From Macrothele yani (taxonomy: Eukaryota > Arthropoda > Arachnida > Araneae > Macrothelidae): DNA of 64,000 nt. Shown piece by piece: positions 10,253-20,453 of this stretch (positions are counted from its first letter, which is position 1; each line of letters opens with the position of its first letter). The notes below the pieces were generated by a model that had not been told where the DNA came from, ran no database searches, and saw nothing but the letters and a program-made list of their open reading frames with translations. The stretch is taken from the NCBI GenBank assembly GCA_039090855.1, contig CM077025.1, positions 98,746,489 through 98,810,488 of the forward strand, written 5' to 3'. A program made the position numbers and the translations under genes.

Positions 10253-11083
10253 CAGAAGAAAAGAGAAGAGAACGGTACAAATGTTATGATTAGGTATCAT
10301 CAATGTTATAACTGCTAGGAGAAGAACTAATATTGTAATTGCAATTAGGATGAAATATCCAGATTCTCCATGAAAATTATCAACAATTGAAAGATTTATT
10401 AATAACACCCATCTTTCAAAGATACTTTCCCGTACATTTTTTTTTAATAATCAGATTCTCTATCGATACATGCTGTCTGTCACAATGGCATGCGTGAAAA
10501 AAGATAAGAACAGACACCTTTAGGTAAATCAATGTCGCACTTGTTGAAGTCTTTGTTTTCTTCGTCAGAAATCCATTTCTCAAAAAATCAGTAGGTAACG
10601 TTTCTGATTTCTTCATATTTGACATCCTCATCTGATTTTGTAAATTGTGATGAGTTTTCTTTTTTTATGTTGGTGTTTCTTCGTGTTCATTTTGTAAGCT
10701 CGGGGTTTTACTTTGGACACTCCTCTGAACGTGGAGATTGTGGAAGAAATAACAGCAATAACGAATTCTCTAAATATAGGTTTAGTTTCGAAGCATCGAA
10801 ATTCGAAATTTATGGTCGAGCCAAAAGGAAACGTGCAGCCCTCATGGTTTGCTCACAGCTAACTGCGCGCCGCATGTTGCTCAGACTACACGGTGAAAGG
10901 AGGGAACAGATAGGATGTCTTCACAGGACAGGGGACAGGACAGGCAGGACCGGCCCTAGGCGTGGGCGACGTGAGCACAAGCCCACGTTGGCGGTCATGT
11001 GGAGGGCGGCTGGCCGGTAGACTGCCCTTATTTTGCTTTACTTTTTTATATAAATATATACATATATTATGTTTATATGATAA
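10253..11083. other. unassigned; possible hAT-end fragment near 10945
   Basis: A 133-codon open frame (10619-11020, plus) has no motif. Around 10945-11020 the text GACCGGCCCTAGGCGTGGGC resembles the 5' terminal region of hAT elements of the ZMYM1-associated type. No partner end or 8-bp duplication was seen, so this is only a suggestion. Confidence 0.3.
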
Positions 11084-11125
11084 CTAGCGACCCTTTTTAG
11101 GCTTTGCACGGTAACGATTTAGAAT

Positions 11126-11314
11126 TTACGGCGAATCTAAAGAGAGACGATTATTACGTTCAACAGGCAACTGTCTTTCTCTTTGTAAAGCCATTCTTTG
11201 TCTGTCACTTGCCAATTGAGACTCTATTTCTTGGAAAGTTTCATTATGACGGGATAAACAAATTATTTTAGCTTTCAACGTACTACGACATATATTCGAA
11301 TTTCTTCTCGGCAT
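11126..11314 (-). pseudogene. Helitron helicase-like N-terminal fragment
   Basis: A 62-codon minus-strand frame starts MPRRNSNICRS and contains RHNETFQEIESQLASDRQRM. This resembles the Arg/Gln-rich repeats (ARLxxxRERxxxxRxxET) at the start of arthropod Helitron Rep/Hel proteins. Only this piece remains, and it sits next to the element's 3' end rather than near its 5' end, so the locus is rearranged. The function would be replication initiation in an intact copy. The call rests on residue pattern only. Confidence 0.45.
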
Positions 11315-11758
11315 AATGTTAATACAGTATTTAAATTTTAATTAAAGAGCTACTCAAAGAGATACATACGTGTGGACGAAAACAACTACGCATTTAGTGT
11401 GTGCGAGCGCCGATAAACCAATTCTGTTTCAGCGTCTGATGTAACTACGCATTTAGTCCGTGCGAGCGCAGATAAACCAGGGCTTGAGAGGAAAGGGCTA
11501 GTCCTTTACACTTCACCCCCTGAGACACGTACCCACGGTTGATGACGTAGCTGCGCTGGCCTTTCTGAAGCCAAGGGCCACGGAAAGCTGTGGTAAGCAC
11601 CATAGGAAAAGCACTTTCAGTCAATGTTATTTCTGTATTTAACAGATTACAGTGTGTCATCTATTGCAGTGCGCACTCAAATATTCGAAATGGTTTTTTT
11701 TTCGAAAACTAAAGTTAAGGGTTTTGGGTCCTAAAATCAGAAAACGTTGATGTAGTAG

Positions 11759-12346
11759 TACAGGGTAATTCATAAAGATGTATACAGCTTCCAGATGCTG
11801 TAAAACAGTAATAGTTGAAGACACGGACCACAACTACGAACCGTTGGGTAGATGTACTCATAAAGTTTGTGTCTCGCTATTGAGGGAAGTCGCCTAACCA
11901 CACTAGTTAGGCGACGTTCGAGATTATCTCGATGAACATCTTCCTCACCGATGGATTGGACGAGCCACGGACTACAGCATGCCACTGACCCAATGGTCAC
12001 CCAGAAGTCCTGACTTAAACACCTTGTGACTTTTTCCTGTGGGGTACGTAAAGGACAAAGTATTCGCCCCTCCCCTTCCTGTTGAACTAGCGGAGTTGAA
12101 ACAGCGTATCACAGCCACTATCACTGCCCTTGATTCTGATATCTTACCTCGCGTTTGGGCAGAAATGGATTACCAGCACGACGTGTGTCGTGTGACAAAG
12201 GGTGTACATATAGAACATCTGTGACTGTCTCTAAAAAAACTTGAATCATTCCCCTACAATTCTTCTACAGGTAACATAAAATATCTTACATTGTTCTTGT
12301 TTTATAGTGCGTTGAAAGTGTTTACTTCTTTATGAATCACCCTGTA
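11759..12346 (+). mobile_element. degenerate mariner-like element, 584 bp
   Basis: The terminal inverted repeats are CAGGGTAATTCATAAAG (from 11761) and, read inward from 12344, CAGGGTGATTCATAAAG. TA lies on both sides (11759-11760, 12345-12346). The interior keeps only the C-terminal third of a transposase. A broken SPDLNTL-stop-LFPVGYVKD block sits near 12007-12050 where the third catalytic Asp should be, followed by an open 12039-12224 segment (LAELKQRITATI, RVWAEMDYQHDVCRVTKGVHIEHL split across the end). It is nested inside the Helitron. A perfect 10-bp hairpin (GTCGCCTAAC, 7-nt loop) is at 11889-11915. Confidence 0.8.
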
Positions 12347-12836
12347 TAAATGCGATAATTTTAAATGAACAAATTTCTATCATGCATGCTTTTTATTTAA
12401 AAAGTATTTTGCTTAATATACTAACTATATTTTTCTGATGTCAAAAACTCAGTGTTCCTTTCTCTTTTTTTTTTTTTTTTTTTTGTAATTCCATAGAAAG
12501 CATTGTGGTTTGTTTAAAACGTTTTTCTCTCTGTCACAGACATTAATTGTTTAAAACTTTTAGGACACGGAAAGTTACTGGGTTCTTCAAACTCCGCAAA
12601 AGTAGTTCAAACACTCTGTTAATGTATAAAATAAAAATGATTTATTTACATTTTACATCCATCATGATTTCTGAAGTTCACTGTGTTTAAAAAGTGGTAA
12701 ACAAAATTTACTTCGTGAAATGAAGATGTGTTCCTTATTTCAGAAACTGGAAAAATGTTTTCTTCATTGCAGAAAATGTAAAACAGTTTTCTTCATTACC
12801 CAAACGGGGAAAAAAAAAAAAAAACACCATAAAAAC
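12347..12836. other. AT-rich Helitron interior
   Basis: No gene seen. A T-run is at about 12464-12484, and a short phrase of the type TTTTCTTCATT is repeated near 12757-12800. Confidence 0.4.
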
Positions 12837-13094
12837 TTATGTTTTTCTCATAGCGTTTGAGTCAATCCAATTTTTCAGTTTCTGCAGAGCTTTCCTGCGC
12901 GACACTAATAGTGAATTTTTGTTCAGAAAACGTATTCGAATAACTGTTTGGATTCTGCGAAACAGATGAATAGCATGTTTGTTGACAGATGGAAAACGTT
13001 TTTCTAATACATTTATGTGTTCCCGAATAACACTTTTCCCTTTTTTAAATGTCCTGCCGTGAACTGCGCAGAAAATCTGTTCAAACTGTTTCAC
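12837..13094 (-). CDS. short ORF inside the Helitron, function unknown
   Basis: An 85-codon open frame starts at ATG 13092-13094 and ends at 12837. Its composition is protein-like: basic and helical, with FRRIQTVIRIRFLNKNSLL and SRRKALQKLKNWI. The RIRFLNK segment faintly resembles the C-terminal tail of P-element/THAP9-type transposases, but the match is too short to name. It sits in the middle of the Helitron, which is a class of element known to capture gene pieces. It could equally be a chance frame in AT-rich DNA. No splice sites or partners are evident. Confidence 0.25.
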   Translation of the reverse strand: MKQFEQIFCAVHGRTFKKGKSVIREHINVLEKRFPSVNKHAIHLFRRIQTVIRIRFLNKNSLLVSRRKALQKLKNWIDSNAMRKT

Positions 13095-13241
13095 AACATT
13101 ATTCTAAGAACATGATAGTACTGTCAAACAGGCAGCAGATATTAGTCTTACACAATTGTCTTGAATTAGTTTCGGGGCAGTTTTTAGAAATATTTGGTTC
13201 CTAAAGGAGGATATTTATCGGAACGCGGTAAATATCTTTCT

Positions 13242-13292
13242 TATAAACACGAAAGGACGTGGAAGATGATGTCCCATCCTTTCGTGTTTATA
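13242..13292. repeat. 16-bp perfect hairpin
   Basis: The left arm is 13242-13257 (TATAAACACGAAAGGA), with its complement at 13277-13292 and a loop of 19 nt. It lies inside the Helitron and may be the remnant of a small palindromic element. Confidence 0.7.
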
Positions 13293-13976
13293 TGTGTATT
13301 TCAGCACGTTGCATAGGCACATGACGACATTTCGTTAAAAAAAAACAGAAATAAAAATCAACACTCAGTGTGCAACTTAAATAAAACAAAATGTGAAACA
13401 AATACTATAAACCAAGAAAAGGCGCGGACGTGCAAAACCATAACAGAGGAAAATCGGGTCTTGTACGGAAGTTGACAAACTAAGCTCGGGGAGCACGCCA
13501 GCGCGATGACGTAGAAACAAGGGGCCAACCCGTTTTCCACCCACCCTTTCAGACACGTTCGGGACGTACTAGCCCTTTCCTACGTAAAGCCCTGAGATAA
13601 ACCAGTTCTTTCAGCGTCCGATGTAACTACGAATTTAGTCTGTATCCTTACATGCTGTCAGACCGGCCGCCGCGCATGCGCCTCTCGTCTTTTCCCCAAT
13701 GAGCAGAAAAGTTTCGTAAACTGGTCGCTGTGCATCATTGTTTAGCCAGTGGAAGAAACGAAAGAATGCGAACTGCGGTTTTTTCTTTGACTTGTCACTA
13801 AAATCGTTACTGCTTGGCTCCCTTTTGTCATAGATTTATCTTTTTTACACCCAAACCTTCCTCAACAAATGCTGCATGGAATGGTGAAAACCGCATCAAA
13901 ATCTGTCCAGCGATTCTCGAGATTAGCCGGAACAAACAGACAGACACCTACCGGGACTTTATTTCACACTTATAGA

Positions 13977-14690
13977 TAATTTGAAATATAATGTTTCATA
14001 AAATACATATTATTTTCCTTTTTTTCTTTGTGAATTAATCGCGTTTGTTTCGTCCGTATTATTACATAAAAGCGAATTCCTAATTGCAATATTTTATAGC
14101 ACATATTTTACAAGAAGATTGGTCCCGAATTCCATTATCTTATGTGCATGACTTGTATAATGCTATTCCAAGTCGAATTGTTTTAGTTCTGTAAGCTCGA
14201 GGTGAGTCTACAGCTTATTAACAAAAAGTACTATACAAACGGTGTTTCGATTATTTTGATAAAGCCCTGTATTTCTGCCGTTCTACGTAATGATTTCGTT
14301 CTCCTTGCATCTGGCTTTTCGGAAGCCCGGAAACACCTCCTTCCTACTCTTGATCTCCGTGTCCGACTAGCTTTCATTCCTTCCCACATTTTTCTTGCAT
14401 TCACGATAAAGGCACTGTGCAGCCGTGAAGGAAATAAAATAATTACGTAGTCTGGGCACGCTTTCCTTCACCTTGTTCTGTGTCCTGCTGTCTGAAAGCA
14501 AAGTTACAATGATTGCAATAAACAATAAACATTTGTTAAAAGAGGTTCCAACATACGAAACCAAATGCACTAGAAAATGCTGTTTGTAACCCTATTGCCG
14601 GTTGTGATCCTTGCTGCAGAACCCGTCCTTTTTTACTACTTTTAACTCATTCTCTTATTACCCCTCGCGCTTCCGTAGTTCGAACGAAAA
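13977..14690. other. unassigned sequence
   Basis: No element ends or coding motifs recognised. Open frames here are short and motif-free. Confidence 0.4.
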
Positions 14691-15010
14691 GCTGCGGATG
14701 ACCTAGATGTCAACGTTTGTGACTGCAACGGAGGAACTTCAAGTTCGATCCCATCCAGGTACGAACGCTTGATCCACTAAACGTCCGCCGTGCGTCGGAT
14801 GGGCACGTTAAGCCGTCAGACTCGGGTACTAGCTTTCCGGTGATAAATAAGGGCATCTTCATCCTCCTTTCTACCTCGCTTCCGTGTCACTTTCCTATCG
14901 GGCACTTTAGCCCAAGTCTCCTAGCGTCCTATGTCTAAGGGTTGTTTAAGACCTGGGGTCAGACACTCCCTTCCTAAAATCCTCTGCCTATTACCTGATC
15001 TGATCTAGTT
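14691..15010 (+). mobile_element. SINE family B
   Basis: This matches the copies at 25603-25923 and 50194-51112. The tRNA-like head includes a degenerate A box (GATGACCTAGATG) and the B box AGTTCGATCCC near 14732. The diagnostic body blocks are CCGCCGTGCGTCGGATGGGC, ACGTTAAGCCGTC, AGTTTAAGACCTGGGGTCAG-like text and CTTCCTAAAATCCTCTGCC. This copy is more diverged in the head than the other two. Confidence 0.8.
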
Positions 15011-15266
15011 CGGACGGAGGCCATTCTCTTCATCCTGATTCCAGTTCCGCTGTTTGATTACGTCTCTCTTCTCAAAGCACCATCCCCTCAGTTCTTACCC
15101 CTCCATACAACTTTGCTTCACCTCTTGTGGCTGTCTGTCTTGACTTCTGTTCAAAGGGATGATTGTTTCTCTTGCTGACGCCTCTGATGCAATAAAACAA
15201 TCACGTTGGTCTCAAATGCCGGCCGATGAAAATATACCAGATTTCGGAGTTTGGCAATAAAACATC
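15011..15266. other. unassigned; part of a dispersed CAATAAAAC repeat
   Basis: Short blocks (GCAATAAAACAATCAC, then GGCAATAAAAC) recur around 15508-15620 and 17700-17825. The latter two also share TCTAATTTCTGATGCCGCCT-like text. The repeat is not classified. Confidence 0.35.
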
Positions 15267-15466
15267 ATGATGATTAACACAGCAATCAGACATCTCTTAA
15301 TTGACTGTATTTTGACTGTTCTCACATAATATCAATCACTCGGGTTCGATTCCCGCTCCAGGGCGATGAAAATTTCAAGTTTTCTGAGTGATTGATATTA
15401 CGTGAGAACAGTAAAAATAAAAAGTCAATTCAGTGATGTTTGATTGCTGTGTTAATTATCATGACG
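15267..15466. repeat. fold-back inverted repeat, arms ~75-80 bp
   Basis: The left arm (about 15267-15341) and right arm (about 15385-15466) are imperfect complements. Each contains AACACAGCAATCA, AATTGACT, CTGTTCTCAC and AATATCAATCACTC (or their complements). The roughly 43-bp spacer holds CGGGTTCGATTCCCG, the signature of a tRNA T-arm / polymerase III B box. A transcript would fold into a long hairpin. Confidence 0.8.
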
Positions 15467-15832
15467 TATTTTCCACATATTATGAGAAGAATATTTTTTC
15501 ACACTATATAAGCAATAAAACAATAAGGCACTTTAAGTTTTCTAGATGGACCTTCCGCACAAAAGAACTATTACCTATGAGCCTCGCTTTTACGAGTCTA
15601 ATTTCTGATGCCGCCTAAGATAATGCTTTCGAAGCTACCGCTAGCGAAATTCCTTGTTTGGAGAAATGAATTGACACATAAATGCTTTAACATACTATAT
15701 CCACGTCACATTATTACAAACGTATATTCAGAAAAATAATAAGCCCCAACAAAAAAACAAAATGACTAATTCACCCAAATTAATAACAAAAAAGATTTCA
15801 CCATCAAGCAATTAGTGTTCTACCTTATACGG
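15467..15832. other. unassigned AT-rich sequence
   Basis: This holds one copy of the dispersed CAATAAAAC block (15508-15620). No gene recognised. Confidence 0.35.
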
Positions 15833-15884
15833 TGTCTTCTTGGCTCAACGGTAGCTCATGTGCCTACCGTTGCTGGGGTATACC

Positions 15885-17165
15885 TATTGGGTTGTCGGAA
15901 AAGTCATGACGTATTTTGGCCCCCGGTGGCGGTCGGGCGGTTTTGGAAGTACTAGAGGCATGAGCAGCTCTGTTATCGCTATGGCAATCAACAGGTGGCA
16001 GTTCTAGCTGCAGTCTAAAAGGAATAGTGAGCGATTTGGTTGATTTGCGGAGATTTGACATCAAGTTGAAGATGGAAGACCAAACTGTGCATTTTCGCCA
16101 TATTTTACTGTTTTACTTCCGTAAAGGGAAGACCGCGCGTCAAGCTTGTGAAACGTTGCGCAAAGTGTACGGTCATAATGCTCTACAAGAACGTCAGTGC
16201 CAGCGGTGGTTCGCAAAATTCCGTGCTGGTGATTTTGACTTCAACGATGCCCCTCGGTCCGGGAGGCCCACCGAGGTTGATGACGACGAAATCAAGGCTT
16301 TGATCGAGTCAAACCCACGTTACACGACACGAGAGATTGCAGACACATTGCACATCCATCATTCAAGCGTTCACGACCACCTAAAGAAGCTGGGATACGT
16401 AAGCAAGCTCAATGTGTGGGTTCCTCGTGAACTCCAAGAAACTCAATTGACGGCGCGTATAAACATCTGCGATATGCTCATTAAACGTAAGGAAAACGAT
16501 CCTTTTTTGAAGCGACTGGTAACTGGTGACGAAAAGTGGATTGTGTACAACAATGTGCTGCGCAAACGGTCTTCGTCCCGACGTGCTGCTTCGCCTCAAA
16601 CGACATCCAAAGCAGACATTAATCAGCGGAAGGTCCTGGTCTCACTGTGGTGGGATTTTAAAGGTGTGTTTTACGAGCTCCTACCACGGAACCAAACAAT
16701 CGATTCGAATGTGTACTGTCGGCAATTGGACAGTTTGAACGAATCCATCATCGAGAAACGCCCAGAGCTCGTTCATCGTAAAGGTGTTGTGTTCCATCAC
16801 GACAACGCGAGACCACACACAAGTTTGATCACCCGCCAAAAATTATTGGAGCTTGGGTGGGATGTGTTGCCACACCCAGCATACTCGCCTGACCTTGCGC
16901 CGTTAGACTTCCACTTGTTTCGCTCTCTTCAACAGTCCTTGCGTGGTATAACGTTCAATTCAGATCAGGCTGTAAATCAGCACCTTGTAGAGTTTTTCGC
17001 CACGAAAGACAGGTCCTTCTATGAACGAGGCATTCTGCAGCTCACTGAAAGATGGCAAAAGGTTATCGAACAAAACGGGCTTTATATCATTGATTGATCT
17101 TTGTTCTTTCTATGACTTTGCAAAACATGGCTAAAATACGTCATGACTTTTCCGACAACCCAATA
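15885..17165 (+). mobile_element. mariner element, 1277 bp, apparently intact
   Basis: The element spans 15887-17163 between TA dinucleotides at 15885-15886 and 17164-17165. The terminal inverted repeats begin TTGGGTTGTCGGAAAAGTCA, and the roughly 31-bp arms match almost perfectly (through TGACGTATTTT). One uninterrupted transposase gene fills the interior. The size is typical of mariners (about 1.3 kb). The good condition of the ends and ORF points to a recent insertion compared with the other DNA transposons here. Confidence 0.95.
16072..17097 (+). CDS. mariner transposase (DD34D)
   Basis: The protein has 341 residues from ATG 16072. That start was chosen because MEDQTVHFRHILLFYFRKG matches the usual mariner N-terminus; an upstream in-frame GTG is not credible. 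Order: a HTH pair for inverted-repeat binding (CETLRKVYG region, QRWFAKFRAGDF, then TTREIADTLHIHHSSVHDHL), the linker motif WVPREL, then the catalytic core. The three aspartates are in TGDEKWI, FHHDNARPH and SPDLAPLDF. The last two are separated by exactly 34 residues, the DD34D signature. The length is close to the family norm of about 345. No stop or frameshift is present. The enzyme would cut at its own TIRs and insert at TA. No intron is needed. Activity cannot be judged from sequence alone. Confidence 0.93.
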   Translation: MEDQTVHFRHILLFYFRKGKTARQACETLRKVYGHNALQERQCQRWFAKFRAGDFDFNDAPRSGRPTEVDDDEIKALIESNPRYTTREIADTLHIHHSSVHDHLKKLGYVSKLNVWVPRELQETQLTARINICDMLIKRKENDPFLKRLVTGDEKWIVYNNVLRKRSSSRRAASPQTTSKADINQRKVLVSLWWDFKGVFYELLPRNQTIDSNVYCRQLDSLNESIIEKRPELVHRKGVVFHHDNARPHTSLITRQKLLELGWDVLPHPAYSPDLAPLDFHLFRSLQQSLRGITFNSDQAVNQHLVEFFATKDRSFYERGILQLTERWQKVIEQNGLYIID

Positions 17166-17190
17166 GTTCAGATCCCACTTGGGACGGAAG

Positions 17191-17849
17191 AAAATGGGTT
17201 CTTAATTTTCTGTAAGATGGGGGGCTTGTTCGATTATAAGCCCTGTTTCAGGTTCGATCTTTAAGTCTAATTGTAGCTTGTTGTGGACAATATAAACCGA
17301 AGGAATATTTGAGAAAATTGTAGTTTCGTATATTTTATTATTTGCTTAAACTTATATGTCAGGTTTCCTTGAATTATTTTATTAAATTACTACTTGAAAC
17401 TCTCAGTTCGTTACTTTTTTCTGTTTCCTAATTATTCGCTTATTCGAACTTCGTGATTCTACACAAGTTTTCATTTTCTTTCGCCGTCTTAGCTCGGGAA
17501 CCAGAAAAATGTCCTCCTTCTCACATTATCGCATCGCAATCTCTCTCCCGCAAGTTCTGTTGCTGTTTTTCCAGACTCTCATGTCTGTCCCAGCCTCTCT
17601 CCGCTTCGCTCGAAGGGGAAAGGTTTCCTTAGACGCCTGCTAAGCAATAAACTGAATTAGATGTCCGGATTGCGCTTTCTGAATCACAATGTTCATGATT
17701 GCAGCGTGGGCCAATAAAACGATAAAAAGCACCTAACTTTTCTGAAAAAGCTCTTCAATGCGAAGAAAGACTGCCTGGGACCACGTTGTTCACAATTCTA
17801 ATTACCGATGCCGCCTTACATAACGTCTTCTTCTTCTTCTTCTTTCTTT
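17191..17849. other. unassigned; CAATAAAAC-type repeat near its end
   Basis: No gene recognised. 17700-17825 resembles 15508-15620. A TTC/TTTC-rich run leads into the next SINE. Confidence 0.35.
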
Positions 17850-18090
17850 CTTTTTTTTTTTTTTTTTTTTTTTTGATTGAAGATGTAACGACCACCATGA
17901 GCAACTCAGTGGGCTATAAGCAGTTGCCCCTCCCTCATTTAGAGCCACTGATTCTACGTTCCACCGAAAGGAGAGAGAGCCAGTGCCGTAAGACAAACAC
18001 AACATCTATGCTTCACGAGACTCGAACCCGGACCCATGGCATGCGTATGATCAGAATCCATCGCTTAGACCACTGCTCCACGTTTCCGTA
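17850..18090 (-). mobile_element. SINE family A, minus strand
   Basis: A T-run (17850-17874) is followed by the complement of the family A tail (TGTAACGACCACCATGAGC), the body and the B box (CTCGAACCCGG). The head complement AGACCACTGCTCCACG ends near 18090. It contains small changes, including an extra CGTTCCACC-type stretch in the body. Target duplication not clear. Confidence 0.85.
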
Positions 18091-18184
18091 CATTCCCATG
18101 CTGACTGACCCTACTTGGAAAAGAATTACCTTATTTTCCGGCATCAAGGACGCAACCCAATTTTAAAAGGCAAAAAATGTTGAG

Positions 18185-18310
18185 AAAAAGAATGAACCTA
18201 AAAATAAGGTCTCAGCACCTTATTTTTATGTATATTCTTTTAAAAATATTATTTTAAGTTCATTCTTTAAAAAAAAAAATTAAATAAGGTTTCAGGCCCT
18301 TATTTTTTTA
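18185..18310. repeat. nested hairpins
   Basis: TAAAAATAAGGT (18199-18210) pairs perfectly with 18217-18228 across a 6-nt loop. Outside it, AAAGAATGAAC pairs with GTTCATTCTTT near 18259-18269. A third related block, AAATAAGGTTTC, lies at about 18289. Confidence 0.65.
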
Positions 18311-18957
18311 TTTTTTTTTATTTTGAGAATTTATGAGAGGTCCAAAATACCTTTCTGCAGCCCCGTTGACATGCTGTTTGGCATATTCAATTACCTGTAG
18401 CTTGTAGCCGGTGGTGTAATACCGCTTTTTGCTTTCAAATGCCATAATATGGATAGTGTTAAAAATTTTATGTCAAAGTCTGCTGAAGCTATAGATTACT
18501 TCTTGCGTGAACAGGTACAGGTTTGAACTGTGACCAACGCCTTTGTTCTTAATCACGAAGGTCAGCAACACCGCACTAGAGCCACATGAGTCAAAGATGA
18601 CATCACGAAAGGAATGAAGCAGGAACTGAGAGAGAAACAAGGAGAAAGAATAAATTTTACTACGGTAATATTGTAACGACGGCTAATTAATGCCTTGCTT
18701 TTGTTAAGTCCGAAAAGTCCCTTTTTCTCTTTAAGTGGTTTGGTGACGAACTGCCAAGCGAAGATATCAGCTGTTTTTCAGCTACGACTGTGGGAAAAGC
18801 TTTACGAACAGGCAAGCTAAGATTGATTACAGGTTTAGGCAAAAATCCACTAAAGCGGCTGTTTTGATCTAGAACTCCATATGCGTGCGTCGGTCTCGTA
18901 GTATATAGACCACTTGGTTAATCGTAAATGCATCCCAGCAAAAGCGACGCGAATAAA
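18311..18957. other. unassigned sequence
   Basis: No coding motif or repeat family recognised. Confidence 0.4.
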
Positions 18958-18958
18958 A

Positions 18959-18986
<28 letters not shown>
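18958..18986. repeat. (CA)n microsatellite
   Basis: About 13 CA units. Confidence 0.9.
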
Positions 18987-18989
<3 letters not shown>

Positions 18990-19226
18990 CATGTTTTCTC
19001 ATGGCGTTTCACGACGAAGACAGCCTTGTTAAGGTTTACAGGAAAACATTTTAACATAGATAACCTCCCTCTTCGGTTAGCATAGGCCTACGAAAAAAGT
19101 AACCTTCGGTCTCCAGGACGCACGGTAAAATTTCGAGAACTTTATTTTCAGGAAAAAAAATAGCGTGCACGACGTGGAAAATACGGTATTTCTTAAATCT
19201 TTTTAAAATCTCCTAAACGTACGTAA

Positions 19227-19435
19227 TACACTGGTGTGCAAAAATTAAGGATGAAGAGGAGAAATTAGCATAACAGAGGAACGAGCAGACAGAACGGACC
19301 GAAAGACCACTCAGGAAATAGACTATAGGGTCCGGTACGGTAGAGCATGCACATATATGCAGCATGACGTAGGGAGGGGGGTCGGAAGGGTATGGGCGGC
19401 ACATGTAATTTTCAGGAAATTTCCGTGAATTCACA
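19227..19435. mobile_element. possible Tc1-like terminal fragment
   Basis: TACACTGGTGTGCAAAAATT at 19227 has the look of a Tc1/mariner terminus preceded by TA. The following ~200 bp has no transposase motif and the opposite end was not found. Confidence 0.35.
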
Positions 19436-20453
19436 CCAATTTTTTTATTTTTTTTTACAGTGTGCTGCCAAATCTTGAAAAGAACGTATGGCTAAAAAGT
19501 ATAGGAACCGCATTACGCAATCCGCGAGACGTGTCCTTAAGCGAGTTGCGGATCCTTACACATCCTATGGTGTCATGTAATGGTTAAATGAAAATTTACT
19601 TACTTCATTTCTTTCACTTTTTTTTCTTCTTCATTTAGCTTTTGATGATATATCATTGACTTAAAATAATAACAATATTACGAACTTAGTAAAGGTTTAG
19701 AAATTTATATTTTAACTTAAAAGATAAACTTATTTCGAGATTATTCCAAGCTTATTCGTGGGGCTTCCTCTACCCTCCCCCGAGATTTTCTAGCGACGCC
19801 TCTGCTTCTCCTTTTCACAAAGTTGCAACTCATTCTTCAAAAATTTGTAATAATGTTCAGACGATATCTTTGTCTTATGCTAATAATCATAATTCTTATG
19901 TGTTACTGCCTCGATAACTCATACTAAACTTGTTGCAAAAGTACACAGAATAATAAATAAAATTCTAGGTTGCTACATCGGAAACCACACTTGAAAATAT
20001 TGAATGGAGGACAAAAACTGTCTCTAATAACATTTATTTCCTCTAATATAATTGACTGAGGCTATCCTAGGGTTTTGCCCCTTTGACTCAAAATCCTAGT
20101 CTCGCGGTGTTAACCCTTATTTCTTCCCAACTCTCCTACGCGTGCGTTGCTAAAGTCTTTCACTTCCCGGTGATAAACTACTCGGCCCTCGGGTAACTCA
20201 GCTGCATCTCTTCTCGACGTACGCTGAAGTCCTGCCTTTTTGAGCTCGGCATACCTGCTTCGCCACTCTCCCCAAAATCCACTCCTCTCTTCTCGCCCAT
20301 CACTCCCCTTCCTTGACCCCCTTCCAACCGACCAAATCTTCGCCTCTCTCAAAACCCGCTCCGCCCTTGGGCGAAAGTAAAAGCACTCCCAGCTTCTGCT
20401 AGCGGTCCTTCCGTCACCACCTGTCTCCTGAGCCTGGGAACAGCGGTGTCCAC
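19436..20453. other. unassigned sequence
   Basis: No gene recognised. The long minus-strand frame at 20110-20553 is Arg/Glu-rich, without motif, and overlaps a tandem duplication, so I do not support it as a gene. Confidence 0.35.

Larger units (their letters stand above)
11084..13976 (-). mobile_element. Helitron, ~2.9 kb, minus strand
   Basis: Read on the minus strand, the element starts with TCTATAAGTGTGAAATAAAG (plus position 13976) and ends with GGGTCGCTAG (plus 11084), between a host A and T. This is the A|TC...CTAG|T rule of Helitrons. Just inside the 5' end is the text GTCTGTCTGTTTGTTCCGGC followed by a GATTTTGATG-type block, which is typical of arthropod Helitron 5' regions. Near the 3' end an ORF (11126-11314) resembles the N-terminus of Helitron helicase-like proteins. 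There is no target-site duplication, as expected. The 3' end is followed by AT-repeat DNA (11043-11080). Most of the Rep/helicase gene is missing, so the element is non-autonomous or internally deleted. Confidence 0.68.
15833..17190 (+). pseudogene. tRNA-like sequence split by the mariner
   Basis: Left of the mariner is TCTTCTTGGCTCAACGGTAG (about 15835-15854), which looks like a tRNA 5' half with an A box. Right of it is GTTCAGATCCCACTTGGGAC (17166-17185), which looks like a T-arm/B box. Joined across the TA target the two halves have tRNA-like spacing. This may be a tRNA pseudogene or the head of another SINE. Confidence 0.4.

Noticed and set aside
10619..11020. 133-codon plus-strand protein
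   Set aside because: No motif; its end runs into GC-rich repeat-like DNA.
16027..16071. Upstream GTG start for the mariner transposase
   Set aside because: The extra 15 codons are not seen in mariners, and ATG 16072 gives the usual N-terminus and length.
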